From Clostridia bacterium (lineage in GTDB: Bacteria; Bacillota; Clostridia; Oscillospirales; CAG-272), in the NCBI GenBank assembly GCA_017452545.1, contig JAFTME010000023.1:1-49200 (forward strand): 49,200 nucleotides of DNA. The letters are read 5' to 3'. A model generated the notes under the pieces. It was not told the DNA's origin. It made no database searches and saw only the letters and a program-made list of their open reading frames with translations. Of this stretch, positions 22,701 through 31,871 are shown one piece after another (positions within the stretch are counted from its first letter, which is position 1; the number at the start of each line of letters is the position of its first letter). Position numbers and translations under genes: made by a program.

Positions 22701-25109
22701 CTATTTCAGCGTAACCAAGGTCACGCCGCCGTCGCCCTCGCCGTACTGTCCAAGTCGGAAGGAGCGGACGCGCTTGTCGCTCTTAAGGAACTTCCAAAGC
22801 GCCTGGCGCAGCGCTCCCGTGCCCTTTCCGTGGATGAGGTGCACGCTTTCGATGCCGTGGAAGACTGCCTCGTCCAGATATTTATCAACGGACAGCCACG
22901 CCTCCTCGCCGTTCATACCGCGCAGATCAATCTCCGGCTTGAAATCAAAACTGACCTGTGCACGATAATCCGACGCAGGCTTTTTCTTTTTGTCGGCCGT
23001 GATCAGCTGTGGTGCGTCTTCGATCAGACGAAGATTTTTGACCTTGGTACGGGTGGTGATGATGCCCGCCTTGACCATAACGTTTCCGCTGCGGTCGGGG
23101 AGATCAACCACGACGCCCTGCTTGCCGATGTCGACGAGATAGACCTCGTCACCCTTACGAAGGGGGCGCGGCAGAACGTAATTCTCGTCCTTGCGCTCCT
23201 CGACGGGATTGAGCTTTGCCTCGGTCTCACGCAGATGCGCGCGCACGTTGCGGCGCGTTTCCTCCAGCTGCTCGGCAAGGCGGTCGGTCTGCTGGGCGCG
23301 GCGCACCTTATCCGCCTGCTCCAGAATATAGTCACTGGATGCCTTGGCACCCGTAATCAGATTCTGCGCCTTAGCGCGTGCGTCCTCCAACGTTTTCTCC
23401 GCCTCGGCGAGCGTTCTTGCGATGCGTCGCTCGGCGTTCTTTTTATAAGCCTCGTATTCCTCACGCAGTCGCTTGGCAGCCTCGCGCTCGCGATCCATGA
23501 CGATGCGGCTTTGCTCCAGCTGAGCGATGACGTCCTCAAACTGCTTGTTCTCCGCCCCAACCAGCTCCTTTGCGCGGTCAATGATGGCATCGGAGATGCC
23601 GAGCTTGGAGGAAATGGCAAACGCGTTGGATTTACCCGGCGTACCGATAATCAGCTTATAGGTCGGGCGCAGCGTTTCTACGTCAAATTCACACGACGCA
23701 TTGCACACCCCGGGGGTGCTCAGCGCGTACGCCTTCATCTCGGAATAGTGCGTCGTCGATACGCACATGGCACCCTTTTCTCTCACCGCTTCGGTGATTG
23801 CCACCGCCAGTGCCGCACCCTCAATGGGATCGGTACCCACGCCAAGCTCGTCGAACAGCACGAGCGAGCGGTCGGTCACCTGCTCCAGAATGTGAGCGAT
23901 AGTCACCATATGAGAGGAAAAGGTGGAGAGCGATTGCTCGATGCTCTGCTCGTCGCCGAGATCGACCAGCACGTGGTCAAACAGGCACAGCTCGGAGGAC
24001 TCGTCGGCGGGAATATGCAAGCCCGACTGCGCCATCAGCGCAAACAGGCCGACCGTTTTCAGCGTGACCGTCTTACCGCCCGTATTGGGGCCGGTCACGA
24101 TCAGCGTATCGTAGCCGCCGCTCTCGCCGCAGCCCTCACCCAGCTCAACGTCGATGGGAACGACGCGATCACGGTCGATCAGCGGGTGACGGGCGCGCTT
24201 CAGCCGCACGGTGCGCTGACCGCTGATGCGGGGCGCCACGCCGTGCATTCGTGCGGAAAGCTCGCCGCAGGCAAAAATAAAAGCAAGCTCGGTGATATTT
24301 CTGTAATTGAGTACAATGGTGCTGCCGCTCTCGCTGACCTTGGCAGAAAGTGTGGATAGAATACGCTCGATCTCACGCTCCTCCTTGGCACGCAGCAATC
24401 GCAGCTCGTTGTTTGCCTCGACGACGGGCATAGGCTCGATAAACAGCGTTGCGCCCGACGAGGAGGTGTCGTGCAGAAGTCCCGGCACGTCGGAGCGGTG
24501 CTCGACCTTGACGGGAACAACGTATCTGCCGTCACGCGTGGTGACGATATTTTCCTGCAGATATTTGGCGTGCGTCGCACCGGAGATGTACTTTTGCAGC
24601 GTGTCCTTGATGCGGCTGTTGGCAGCGCGGATGTTGCGGCGGATGTCGGCAAGCGCCGTGCTCGCCTCGTCCGCGATCATTTCCTCGGACACGATGGCGC
24701 GACTGATCTCCCCCTCCAAATGGCGATTAGGCATCAGGCGCTCAAAAATCTCGCCGATGGTGGAAGTAAAGGTGATATTTGAGGTGCCGTAATCCAAGAG
24801 CGTCCTGGAAACACGCAGCACGTTTGCCACGTCAAGCAGCTCGCGGGGCGTCAGCATGGCGCCCTTTTTCGCGCGCTCACAGGCGGCTCCCACGTCACGC
24901 ACCCCACCAAACGAGGGGGCACCCTTTTCGTCGCAGAAGCGACGGGCATCCGTGGTGCGGCGCAGGCGACGCAGCACCTGTCCGACGTCCTCGCCGGGCA
25001 TCAGCGTTTTTGCAAGCGCCGCGCTGCCCTCGGTGGGCGCGCATTCGGCAAGCATCTCGCGGATACGGTCAAATTCAAGTGTAGATAGTGTTTTTTCGGT
25101 AATATTCAT
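22701..25109 (-). CDS. mutS2: MutS2 ATPase with C-terminal Smr domain
   Basis: The 802-residue protein matches MutS2 in length and layout: core and clamp helices, an ABC-type ATPase (Walker A in IVTGPNTGGKTVTLKT, Walker B in SLVLFDELGVGTDP), a long coiled coil (about residues 515-640, rich in Arg/Glu) and a C-terminal Smr nuclease domain (IDLRGMNGEEAWLSVD and LIHGKGTGALRQ). MutS2 acts on branched DNA and, in Bacillus, on collided ribosomes. It has no MutS mismatch-recognition domain. The ATG at 25109 lacks a strong ribosome site. It is last in the minus-strand run that includes recO, 50 bp after it. Confidence 0.97.
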   Translation of the reverse strand: MNITEKTLSTLEFDRIREMLAECAPTEGSAALAKTLMPGEDVGQVLRRLRRTTDARRFCDEKGAPSFGGVRDVGAACERAKKGAMLTPRELLDVANVLRVSRTLLDYGTSNITFTSTIGEIFERLMPNRHLEGEISRAIVSEEMIADEASTALADIRRNIRAANSRIKDTLQKYISGATHAKYLQENIVTTRDGRYVVPVKVEHRSDVPGLLHDTSSSGATLFIEPMPVVEANNELRLLRAKEEREIERILSTLSAKVSESGSTIVLNYRNITELAFIFACGELSARMHGVAPRISGQRTVRLKRARHPLIDRDRVVPIDVELGEGCGESGGYDTLIVTGPNTGGKTVTLKTVGLFALMAQSGLHIPADESSELCLFDHVLVDLGDEQSIEQSLSTFSSHMVTIAHILEQVTDRSLVLFDELGVGTDPIEGAALAVAITEAVREKGAMCVSTTHYSEMKAYALSTPGVCNASCEFDVETLRPTYKLIIGTPGKSNAFAISSKLGISDAIIDRAKELVGAENKQFEDVIAQLEQSRIVMDREREAAKRLREEYEAYKKNAERRIARTLAEAEKTLEDARAKAQNLITGAKASSDYILEQADKVRRAQQTDRLAEQLEETRRNVRAHLRETEAKLNPVEERKDENYVLPRPLRKGDEVYLVDIGKQGVVVDLPDRSGNVMVKAGIITTRTKVKNLRLIEDAPQLITADKKKKPASDYRAQVSFDFKPEIDLRGMNGEEAWLSVDKYLDEAVFHGIESVHLIHGKGTGALRQALWKFLKSDKRVRSFRLGQYGEGDGGVTLVTLK

Positions 25110-25159
25110 GATTTTCGATCGATAACCATTCTTGTTGGTTTATTTTATATACTCTTGGT

Positions 25160-25942
25160 TTATTTTTTCATTTGGTGATACATCTGAAGCGAAGGAAAAT
25201 CCGCATCCAGATGATAGCGCAAAAATGTCTCCCCCGCGCGGGAAAACAGTGCCTCGTCCCCTTTTTCCTCAAGGCGGAAGGACAGCATTTTTTCCAGCGG
25301 CGTAGACAGCGTAAATCGGATCGCGCTGAGTGCGGCGGGGGTCAGAAGGACGAAAACGTCGTTCGTTCTGCCGCCCGAAAGCGCAGCAAGGCTTTCTCTG
25401 CGACGGCGACAGGAGGGGCAGATCAAAGCGCCGCCGCCGACGTCCAAGGAGAAATCAGGCGCGTCCTCTCGCCCACACTCTATGCAGGCACGCAGCGCGG
25501 GAAAGATCCCCTGCAGACGCAGCACGCGCCATTCAAAAACGCCCTTGAGCAGTTCCTTTGAAACCGTTCCGCGAGAGAGAAAATGCAGCGTATTGAGCAG
25601 CAGGCGCAAAAGCTCGTCCGCAGGCGTATCCGCCTCGCTGACGAACGACGCCACCTCACAGAAGTAGGACGCCAGGTTGAGCGCGTCGAGATCGGTCGAG
25701 AGGCTGTGGAAATTTTCCTTGATCTCGCCGGTATTGAGCCAATACATCTCGCCGCGGCGGTAAAGCTCAAACTCCCCGTAGGTGAACAGCTGGCTGAGGG
25801 CCATCTGCGGACTGCGCATGGAACGCGCCCCCTTGGCGATCACACTCACTCTGCCTCGCTCGGGGCTGAGCAGCGTCAGCACGACGTCACCCTCACGGCG
25901 CACGCGAATGACAAGCCCTGTGATATGTTCGGATTGTGACAT
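25160..25942 (-). CDS. recO: DNA repair protein RecO
   Basis: The 260-residue protein starts at the ATG at 25942 after AAGGAG. The N-terminal OB-fold is seen in HITGLVIRVRREGDVVLTLL and RGRVSVIAKGARSMRS, a helical middle follows (LNLASYFCEVASFVSEAD), and a four-Cys zinc site is present (ACIECGRED and LICPSCRRR). RecO, with RecR, loads RecA onto SSB-coated single strands in recombinational repair. It follows era by 65 bp, the common Firmicute era-recO order. Confidence 0.95.
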   Translation of the reverse strand: MSQSEHITGLVIRVRREGDVVLTLLSPERGRVSVIAKGARSMRSPQMALSQLFTYGEFELYRRGEMYWLNTGEIKENFHSLSTDLDALNLASYFCEVASFVSEADTPADELLRLLLNTLHFLSRGTVSKELLKGVFEWRVLRLQGIFPALRACIECGREDAPDFSLDVGGGALICPSCRRRRESLAALSGGRTNDVFVLLTPAALSAIRFTLSTPLEKMLSFRLEEKGDEALFSRAGETFLRYHLDADFPSLQMYHQMKK

Positions 25943-26007
25943 TTGTGGCTCCTTTTGCGATCGATAGTCTTAATCGGCGTTCTCCTTTTGCGGGAGATGC
26001 TCACCCG

Positions 26008-26898
26008 TCACTCCTCGCGGTAGCCGAAGTTGCTGACGGTCTTGGCGCTCTCACGCCAATTTTCCTTGACCTTGACCCAAAGATTAAGATAGACCTTGCA
26101 GTCCAGCATTTTTTCAAGATCGGCGCGGGCATACGAGCCGATGCGCTTGAGTCCTTCACCGCCCTTACCGACGATGATACCCTTGTGCGACTCCTTCTCG
26201 CAGAAGATCTCGGCACGGATACGCACCAGACCCTCTTCCTCGGTAAACTCCTCGATAACGACGGCAACGCCGTGGGGGATCTCCTTATCCATGGTACGCA
26301 GCACCTTTTCGCGGATCAGCTCAGCAGCCATCTGACGCATGGGCTGATCGGTCGCCATGTCCTCGGGAAAATACCACTCCCCCTCCTCCAAAAACGCCTC
26401 GCACTCCTTGAGCAGAGCATCCACGTTCTTGCCGTTCTTGGCGCACATGGGAACGTATGCGGTAAAATCGTGGCGCGAGGAGTAGTCGGCAAGGCGGGCG
26501 GCAACGTCCTCCCGGGAGGTCACGTCCACCTTATTGAGCGCCAGGATGCAGGGCAGCCCACTCTGCTTGACCGAAGCGATGACCTTTTCCTCCACCGAGG
26601 TGATGGGCTTTTGTGCGTCCGCCATCAGAATAACGGCATCGGCGTCCTGAATGGAGGAGTCTGCAGTCTTGACCATAAACTCACCCAGCGCATTGCGGGG
26701 GGAGAAGATACCGGGGGTATCAAGGAAAACGAACTGATCGTCCCCCGCGGTCAGAATGCCAACGATGCGGTTGCGCGTGGTCTGGGGCTTGGCGGAAACG
26801 ATCGCTACCTTTTCGCCCAGCAAATGATTCAGCAGCGTAGACTTTCCCACGTTTGGTCTGCCTACGATTGCGATATAACAAGTTCTTTTCTGTCCCAT
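26008..26898 (-). CDS. era: GTPase Era
   Basis: The 296-residue protein carries G1 VGRPNVGKSTLLNHLL, G3 FLDTPGIF and G4 LALNKVDV in the N-terminal TRAFAC GTPase domain. The C-terminal KH RNA-binding domain is marked by KGIIVGKGGEGLKRIG. Era binds the 3' end of 16S rRNA and assists 30S assembly near the membrane. AAGGA lies about 10 nt before the ATG at 26898. It lies between an unknown membrane protein gene and recO. Confidence 0.98.
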   Translation of the reverse strand: MGQKRTCYIAIVGRPNVGKSTLLNHLLGEKVAIVSAKPQTTRNRIVGILTAGDDQFVFLDTPGIFSPRNALGEFMVKTADSSIQDADAVILMADAQKPITSVEEKVIASVKQSGLPCILALNKVDVTSREDVAARLADYSSRHDFTAYVPMCAKNGKNVDALLKECEAFLEEGEWYFPEDMATDQPMRQMAAELIREKVLRTMDKEIPHGVAVVIEEFTEEEGLVRIRAEIFCEKESHKGIIVGKGGEGLKRIGSYARADLEKMLDCKVYLNLWVKVKENWRESAKTVSNFGYREE

Positions 26899-26942
26899 TC
26901 TTTATTTTTCCTTACTGTAGATTGATTTTTTATATTGTCAGT

Positions 26943-27446
26943 TTATTTTTCCTGTCCGCTTGCCTTACCGATAAAGCCGAGCGCGTCCTCAAGGAGAATG
27001 TCGACCTCGGCGTAATCCGCGTGGCGGATGAGCAGCACGGAGTCCAGCGGCGCGGTGCTGCTTTCGGCGCTGACGAGCAGGTGATACTTATCCCCCAGCA
27101 CGTCATACTGGCGAATGCACATGCCGGTCTCCCACACGGTTTCATAATAGTAGCCGTCAAAGTTTGCCCAGGAAAGGCGCTCTCCCTCGCGGACGATGGT
27201 CTCCAGCTCCTGCTCGTCCATCATGGTCGCTTCCTTTTCCGCCTGCAAATTGGTCGCCTCGACCCACTGCACGATGCGGATAATGCTCCAAGGGCCGAAA
27301 AAGGCAAGGAACAGCACAAGGCAGGTCAAAAAGGTGATCAGCTTGACGTTACGCGTCAGAAAGGTTTCGGTCTTACCTACGGTGTCCTCTTCATAGCGCT
27401 CCTTTTGAGGCTTTTGGTGATTGGCGTAATATCCGTTATATGCCAT
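26943..27446 (-). CDS. Unrecognised single-pass membrane protein in the ybeY-era gap
   Basis: The 167-residue protein starts at the ATG at 27446 (MAYNGYYANHQKPQKERYE), with GGAGG 8 nt upstream. A charged cytoplasmic-like N-terminus leads to one hydrophobic segment (about residues 36-55, LITFLTCLVLFLAFFGPWSI). A roughly 105-residue soluble part follows, likely outside the membrane, with helix (MMDEQELETIVREGERL) then beta-rich pattern (FDGYYYETVWETGMCIRQYD, SVLLIRHADYAEVDILL). I do not recognise the family. In many Firmicutes dgkA and cdd occupy this position; this protein resembles neither. Co-transcription with the neighbours is likely (36 bp from ybeY, 44 bp from era). Confidence 0.72.
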   Translation of the reverse strand: MAYNGYYANHQKPQKERYEEDTVGKTETFLTRNVKLITFLTCLVLFLAFFGPWSIIRIVQWVEATNLQAEKEATMMDEQELETIVREGERLSWANFDGYYYETVWETGMCIRQYDVLGDKYHLLVSAESSTAPLDSVLLIRHADYAEVDILLEDALGFIGKASGQEK

Positions 27447-27482
27447 GGTATGTACCTCCGTTATTTTTGATAGGCCGTGCGA

Positions 27483-27968
27483 TTACGAATGGACGGCAAG
27501 CCCCATTCTGCCCATGATCTCCCGCTGACGGCGACGCATATCGGCGTCATCACCCTCGCTCAGCTCGTGGTCATAGCCCAGCAGGTGCAGCATGGAATGA
27601 ACCGTCAGGAAGGCTGCCTCGCGTTCAAAGGAATGCCCAAACTCCTCTGCCTGCGTCTTGGCGCGCTGCAGATTGAGCACGATGTCACCGAGCGAGTTGG
27701 CGATCTCGTCGATCAGCGGCTCGCCGCAATCGTCCTCGTAGTCGATCAGCGGGAAGGACAGCACGTCCGTCGGCGCGTCAACACCGCGGAAGCGTTGGTT
27801 GAGCTCGTGGATGCCTGCGTTGTCCGTCAGCGTAATGCTGACCTCGACGTCGTTCTGATAATTCTCATAGCGCAGCGTTTCCTCGACCGCGCGGCGCAGC
27901 AGCATTTTGAGCTTGTAGGTCACAGCCATCTCGCTCTGTCCGTTTTCAAAATAAATCATTACCTTCAT
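27483..27968 (-). CDS. ybeY: Endoribonuclease YbeY, rRNA maturation factor
   Basis: The 161-residue protein holds the metal-binding signature HSMLHLLGYDH (HxxxHxxxxxH), the conserved VSITLTDNAGIHELNQRFRG and the TDVLSFPL block. YbeY takes part in 16S rRNA 3' end processing and 70S quality control. The ATG at 27968 overlaps the phoH stop by 4 bp (ATGA), and GAAGGG lies upstream. The phoH-ybeY coupling is conserved widely. Confidence 0.97.
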   Translation of the reverse strand: MKVMIYFENGQSEMAVTYKLKMLLRRAVEETLRYENYQNDVEVSITLTDNAGIHELNQRFRGVDAPTDVLSFPLIDYEDDCGEPLIDEIANSLGDIVLNLQRAKTQAEEFGHSFEREAAFLTVHSMLHLLGYDHELSEGDDADMRRRQREIMGRMGLAVHS

Positions 27969-28951
27969 TTGTTTTTCCCTTCCCTTTCAAATTTATCGTA
28001 TGCCTGAATGATCTTTTGCACCAGATGGTGACGTACGACGTCGCGCTCGGTAAAGCGGTGGATGGCGATGTCGTCGATATTGGCGAGGATCTTGACCGCC
28101 AGGGAAAGACCGCTCCGCGTACCGCGCGGCAGATCCGTCTGCGTCAGGTCACCCGTGATGACCGCCTTGGAATTAAAGCCAAGACGAGTCAAAAACATTT
28201 TCATCTGCTCGGGTGTGGCGTTCTGCGCCTCGTCGAGAATGATAAACGAGTCGTCCAGCGTGCGTCCGCGCATATAGGCCAGCGGCGCGACCTCGATGGT
28301 CTGCTTTTCCACGCAATGCTGATAGTTTTCAGCACCCATCATTTCAAACAGCGCATCGTACAAGGGGCGCAGATAGGGATCGATCTTACTCTGCAGGTCA
28401 CCCGGCAAAAAGCCCAGTCTCTCGCCGGCCTCAATGGCAGGGCGCGTCAGAATGATGCGGCTGACCTGCTTGTCCCGCAGCGCCTTGACTGCCATGGCGA
28501 CGGCAAGAAAGGTCTTACCCGTGCCGGCAGGTCCGACGCCGAAGGTCACGGTGTTTTTGCGGATCGCGTCCACGTACTGCTTCTGCCCGACCGTCTTTGC
28601 CTTGACGGGCTTGCCGCGCATAGTCACGCAAATGCAGTCGTCGCTCATCTGCTCAAGGCTGTGCCCCTCGCCTGCGCGAGTCATATCAATGATGTAGCGT
28701 ACCGATTGCTCCGGCACGACCTCCCCCTGCCGCGCCAGCAGGCGAAGCTGACGGAGAACGTCCTCCGCTGCGGCGACGGCTGCGCCGTCCTCGCCCTCCA
28801 CGCTCACGACGTCACCGTCATTGCCGGAGCGATTGCGCACCGTAACGCCGAAGGCGCGCTCCAATAGCTGCACGTTTTTATCAAAGGCACCGAACACCCG
28901 TGCGGTGATCTCGGCGCTGTCCATTGGGACGATTTTCTTTTCCAGACTCAT
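27965..28951 (-). CDS. phoH: PhoH-family ATPase
   Basis: The 328-residue protein has an N-terminal KH-like region (residues 1-85) and a PhoH ATPase core with Walker A GVGPAGTGKTFLAVAMAV and Walker B-like SFIILDEAQNATPEQMKM. The remaining conserved blocks ILTRPAIEAGERLGFLPGDL and AVITGDLTQTDLPRG are present. The biochemical role is uncertain; genetic linkage to ybeY and era suggests RNA or ribosome maintenance. AAAGGAT precedes the ATG. It follows yqfD by 18 bp. Confidence 0.96.
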   Translation of the reverse strand: MSLEKKIVPMDSAEITARVFGAFDKNVQLLERAFGVTVRNRSGNDGDVVSVEGEDGAAVAAAEDVLRQLRLLARQGEVVPEQSVRYIIDMTRAGEGHSLEQMSDDCICVTMRGKPVKAKTVGQKQYVDAIRKNTVTFGVGPAGTGKTFLAVAMAVKALRDKQVSRIILTRPAIEAGERLGFLPGDLQSKIDPYLRPLYDALFEMMGAENYQHCVEKQTIEVAPLAYMRGRTLDDSFIILDEAQNATPEQMKMFLTRLGFNSKAVITGDLTQTDLPRGTRSGLSLAVKILANIDDIAIHRFTERDVVRHHLVQKIIQAYDKFEREGKNK

Positions 28952-28969
28952 AACGATCCTTTCGATTAC

Positions 28970-30166
28970 TCATTCGGTTGCCGTCTCCTGCCCCGTCACA
29001 TAGAAGGGCTGCGATATGGCAATATTCCGCAAGCAGCTGTATTCGCACAGCAGCGTGCAATGGGTCGGAGAATAGCTGACACGCACCGTTTTTGACAGCA
29101 GCAGCGCATCCTGCGCCCGCTCCCGCAGTGCGGCGTTCAAAGCGACCATCGCTTCGTCGTACGCCTGCTCGCGCGTGCGCTCCACCGTCTGCGTGCAATA
29201 TTCCCGCACCGTTGTGCGCAGCACGCCGATCGGCAAGGACACCCCTCCCGGCAAAGCCCAATTCTCCATCATATATATTGTATCACAACTCCCCCCCATA
29301 ATTCCAGTACTTTTTGAAAGTTTTATCGATTTTCCAAAAAAAATTAACGATTTTTCGCATTTTTCGGCGCCTGTATAGACCTTTTGCTCGACAGCATAGG
29401 GAATTTGGATGGCAATACTCTCCTCGGTGCGCCCGATGACCTCCCCCTGCGCCCCGATGATGCGGTAACCCTGCGTCGCAGAATCCCGTATGCCGCTGAT
29501 GAGAAGCGCACCACGGCGCACCGTCTGCCCGACCTCGACGACCACGCTGCCCGAGATGGGCTTGAGCTCAACGATCTGTGCGTCGCACGCAGCGACAAGG
29601 TTGGCGATCCCGTCGTCGACGGCACTTTCGGGGGCTTGCAGCTCACGGATCTGCACGTAAGCGACCGTTCCCTTGACATTGACCGAGATCCAGGCGATGC
29701 GGTCTGCGCTGCGCAGCATACGGTTTTCCACCTCGCGCGTATCGGTATCCCGCAGCGGCGTGCCAACCGTCAGTCCGCACGCTGCCAGCTGCTCTCGCAC
29801 GTACTGCTCGCTGACGCTTTGCGTTCCCTCAATACGGATATCCCAAAGCACGCTGCTTGACAGATACAGCAGCAGCGCGCCAAGGAGCGCACCGATCAGC
29901 AGCCCAAACCGCGCACGATAGCGGTGAGTGAGCGTAGGCAAGCCTCCGCGGCGCAAAAGGCGGAGTCCGATGCCCCGCACGGCGCAATCGCGCCGCAGGC
30001 GCGATGCTGTCGTCAATCGACAACGGACGATCATTCCCTCGCCGCAGGTACGGCGCAGCGGAAGATAGGGATAGGAGGCGCTGCGGCACAAATTCAAAAA
30101 GCAGGCTGCGTGCTGCGGCAGAATCTCAATATCCTCATAGCCAAGTAACCAGTGATCCGCCCTCAT
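28970..30166 (-). CDS. yqfD: Sporulation protein YqfD
   Basis: The 398-residue protein starts at the ATG at 30166 (MRADHWLLGYEDIEILPQH). It is preferred over the ATG at 30172 because GGAGG lies 7 nt before 30166 but only 1 nt before 30172. A single membrane segment (about residues 88-108, FGLLIGALLGALLLYLSSSV) precedes a FtsQ/POTRA-like region (GTQSVSEQYVREQLAACGLT) and conserved blocks (AWISVNVKGTVAYVQIRE, SGSVVVEVGQTVRRGALLIS). YqfD is under mother-cell control in Bacillus and is linked to engulfment-stage envelope functions in Clostridia. It lies next to yqfC as in other spore formers. Confidence 0.93.
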   Translation of the reverse strand: MRADHWLLGYEDIEILPQHAACFLNLCRSASYPYLPLRRTCGEGMIVRCRLTTASRLRRDCAVRGIGLRLLRRGGLPTLTHRYRARFGLLIGALLGALLLYLSSSVLWDIRIEGTQSVSEQYVREQLAACGLTVGTPLRDTDTREVENRMLRSADRIAWISVNVKGTVAYVQIRELQAPESAVDDGIANLVAACDAQIVELKPISGSVVVEVGQTVRRGALLISGIRDSATQGYRIIGAQGEVIGRTEESIAIQIPYAVEQKVYTGAEKCEKSLIFFGKSIKLSKSTGIMGGSCDTIYMMENWALPGGVSLPIGVLRTTVREYCTQTVERTREQAYDEAMVALNAALRERAQDALLLSKTVRVSYSPTHCTLLCEYSCLRNIAISQPFYVTGQETATE

Positions 30167-30202
30167 TTTCATTCCTCCCGTTCGCTTTATTCAACTGTTG
30201 GT

Positions 30203-30502
30203 TTAATTATTCGCACAAAACGCAATGCTTTCGATACACCCCTCTACCACCACGCCGTCGGGATGATAGCTGCTGCAGCACAGTCCGTCTCCACTAATGC
30301 AGACGGTACGCACACTCGGGTCCTTAACGCGAAGCGCGATACAGCGCTCGGTGTACGTGTCGATGCTGCAGCACCCCTGCACGACCACGCTGCGGTTGCT
30401 TTGCTGCTCGATCCGGCAGCACTGTCCGCTGATGCTGCGGTAACCATCCCGCAGCCGTGCGCGCAGGGAGCGGCGCTCCCTTGCTCTCTCTTTGTTTTTC
30501 AT
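30203..30502 (-). CDS. yqfC: Sporulation protein YqfC (YabP/YqfC family)
   Basis: The 99-residue protein starts at the ATG at 30502, overlapping the ylbJ stop (ATGA). It has a basic N-terminus (KNKERARERRSLRARLRD) and the small beta-rich YabP/YqfC fold (VVVQGCCSIDTYTERCIALR, then VCISGDGLCCSSYHPDGVVV and EGCIESIAF). It is unusually rich in Cys for the family. YabP and YqfC family proteins act during spore coat or engulfment stages. Identity rests on pattern and on the yqfC-yqfD-phoH gene order. Confidence 0.87.
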   Translation of the reverse strand: MKNKERARERRSLRARLRDGYRSISGQCCRIEQQSNRSVVVQGCCSIDTYTERCIALRVKDPSVRTVCISGDGLCCSSYHPDGVVVEGCIESIAFCANN

Positions 30503-31677
30503 ACCGGTACCTCTTTTCTTTTGCTTTTCGCGGTTGTACACAACGTTATCACTCCGATGAGCAGCCAAGCACCCGAGCACAGCAGCGCATAGAGCAGCCA
30601 CGCGGTATCCGTGCCGTCAAGGCGGAGCAGCAAGCCACTTTGCGTGCTGCCGCCTCCCGTCGGAATCTGTAGCCATCCGAGGTGAAGCAGCAGCGCCATG
30701 CCGCCGCCGCAAAGCAGCGCCTGCAGCAGGCGCATCACCCGAAAACGCGCGATCGGAAGTGCGAAACCATCGCAGGCGACAATTAACTGATAATGCACGG
30801 ACAAGCCGCCCCAGCCCACGACGGCAGCACACAGCACCGGGGCAAGCATACCTTGCCCGAGGCTTGCCGCCTCGCACACGCCGCTAGTGATCTCAAGCGC
30901 CCCCGCAAGCAGGCAGGGCAGCAGCCGCAGCGCGCTCAGCCTCGGCAACGGAATGGCGTCGAGCGCTCCCAGAAGAGCACCAAAAAACAGAACGGTGGCA
31001 ACGATGCCCAGCATACCGGAAGCCGCAGCGCCCAGCGCCTCGGACATCATGCCGTAGCGGCGAGTGGTATGGGCGGGTGGCGTGAGCGCGGGGCGAGGTG
31101 CCGTCCCCTCCGCGGGCGGAGTGGGCAGCCGGCACACGAAAAACCCGACGACGGCTGCCGACGCAAGGTTCAAAAGCCAAAGCAGCTGCCCATAGCGCAG
31201 GCTGTTCATCAGCGACACTCCGACGGCATTGATCAAAAAGGCGCTGCCGGGGACGTTACAAAAGCAAAACAGGCGACCGAGCTCCTGCGAGCTCAGCTCG
31301 CCGCGCCTCGCATAGGCTGCCGCCGTCCGCATACCGACGGGAAAGCCGCAGAGTACGCCCATAATACAGCAGATCGCACCGCGATGCGACAGTCGAAACA
31401 GGCGGCAGAGGGGACGCAGCAAAAGCTGCGGCAGATGATCTCCGACACCGCTGCGCACCAGCAGCTCCGAGGCAACGAGAAACGGAAACAGCGACGGAAT
31501 GACCGTCGTTGCGCAGCGGCGCAGGCCGCGCTGCACTGCCGCGATCACGGCATCGGGATACAGCATCAGCAACGCGAGCACGGCGACTGCAGCCATTGCA
31601 CCGACACGGTGGTGAGAAAGAAATTTTCGCATCGGCAGTTGATTTTTTCTATCATCGGTTTTCTTTTTCGTATACAC
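30499..31677 (-). CDS. ylbJ: Sporulation integral membrane protein YlbJ
   Basis: The polytopic protein (392 residues from the GTG at 31677) has eight or more hydrophobic segments and the Gate-type nucleoside-recognition pattern of YlbJ: TTVIPSLFPFLVASELLV, VLCGFPVGMRTAAAYARRG and RLFCFCNVPGSAFLINAVG. YlbJ is needed for spore maturation and, in Clostridia, has been linked to dipicolinate import. The GTG at 31677 is chosen because GAGGAGGG lies 12 nt upstream; an ATG at 31632 is the alternative but lacks a ribosome site. It is first in the nine-gene minus-strand run. Confidence 0.88.
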   Translation of the reverse strand: MYTKKKTDDRKNQLPMRKFLSHHRVGAMAAVAVLALLMLYPDAVIAAVQRGLRRCATTVIPSLFPFLVASELLVRSGVGDHLPQLLLRPLCRLFRLSHRGAICCIMGVLCGFPVGMRTAAAYARRGELSSQELGRLFCFCNVPGSAFLINAVGVSLMNSLRYGQLLWLLNLASAAVVGFFVCRLPTPPAEGTAPRPALTPPAHTTRRYGMMSEALGAAASGMLGIVATVLFFGALLGALDAIPLPRLSALRLLPCLLAGALEITSGVCEAASLGQGMLAPVLCAAVVGWGGLSVHYQLIVACDGFALPIARFRVMRLLQALLCGGGMALLLHLGWLQIPTGGGSTQSGLLLRLDGTDTAWLLYALLCSGAWLLIGVITLCTTAKSKRKEVPV

Positions 31678-31738
31678 TGATGCAAATTTCCCTCCTCTCC
31701 CGTCTTTCTTTTTTTCAATGTATGCACCGCGCGGGAGC

Positions 31739-31767
31739 AATATGCGCAGCAGCTTAAGCAGAGTCAA
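31739..31767 (-). promoter_or_regulatory. Probable promoter of the ylbJ-mutS2 gene run
   Basis: On the minus strand TTGACT (31767-31762), a 17-nt spacer and CATATT (31744-31739), a weak -10 match. It lies about 60 bp before the GTG start. Sporulation genes may instead use sigma-E boxes, which I did not identify with certainty. Confidence 0.45.
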
Positions 31768-31811
31768 CGGGCGCCTCGTGAAAAGTTTTCAAAACCTTTA
31801 CGAATAGGGGC

Positions 31812-31840
31812 TTGTCATTCCCTTTCCGATTGGGTATAAT
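31812..31840 (+). promoter_or_regulatory. Promoter for the RluA-family gene
   Basis: TTGTCA (31812-31817), a 17-nt spacer and TATAAT (31835-31840), 32 bp before the start codon. Confidence 0.82.
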
Positions 31841-31871
31841 AAAGGCAAGCAAGCTTGAAAGGGGGCGCGAG

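Noticed and set aside
31775..31807. Possible fourth copy of the 3' hairpin element (AAAAGTTTTCAAAACCTTTA)
   Set aside because: It lacks the long stem and the CCCC tail and sits in a promoter region, so the resemblance is too weak.
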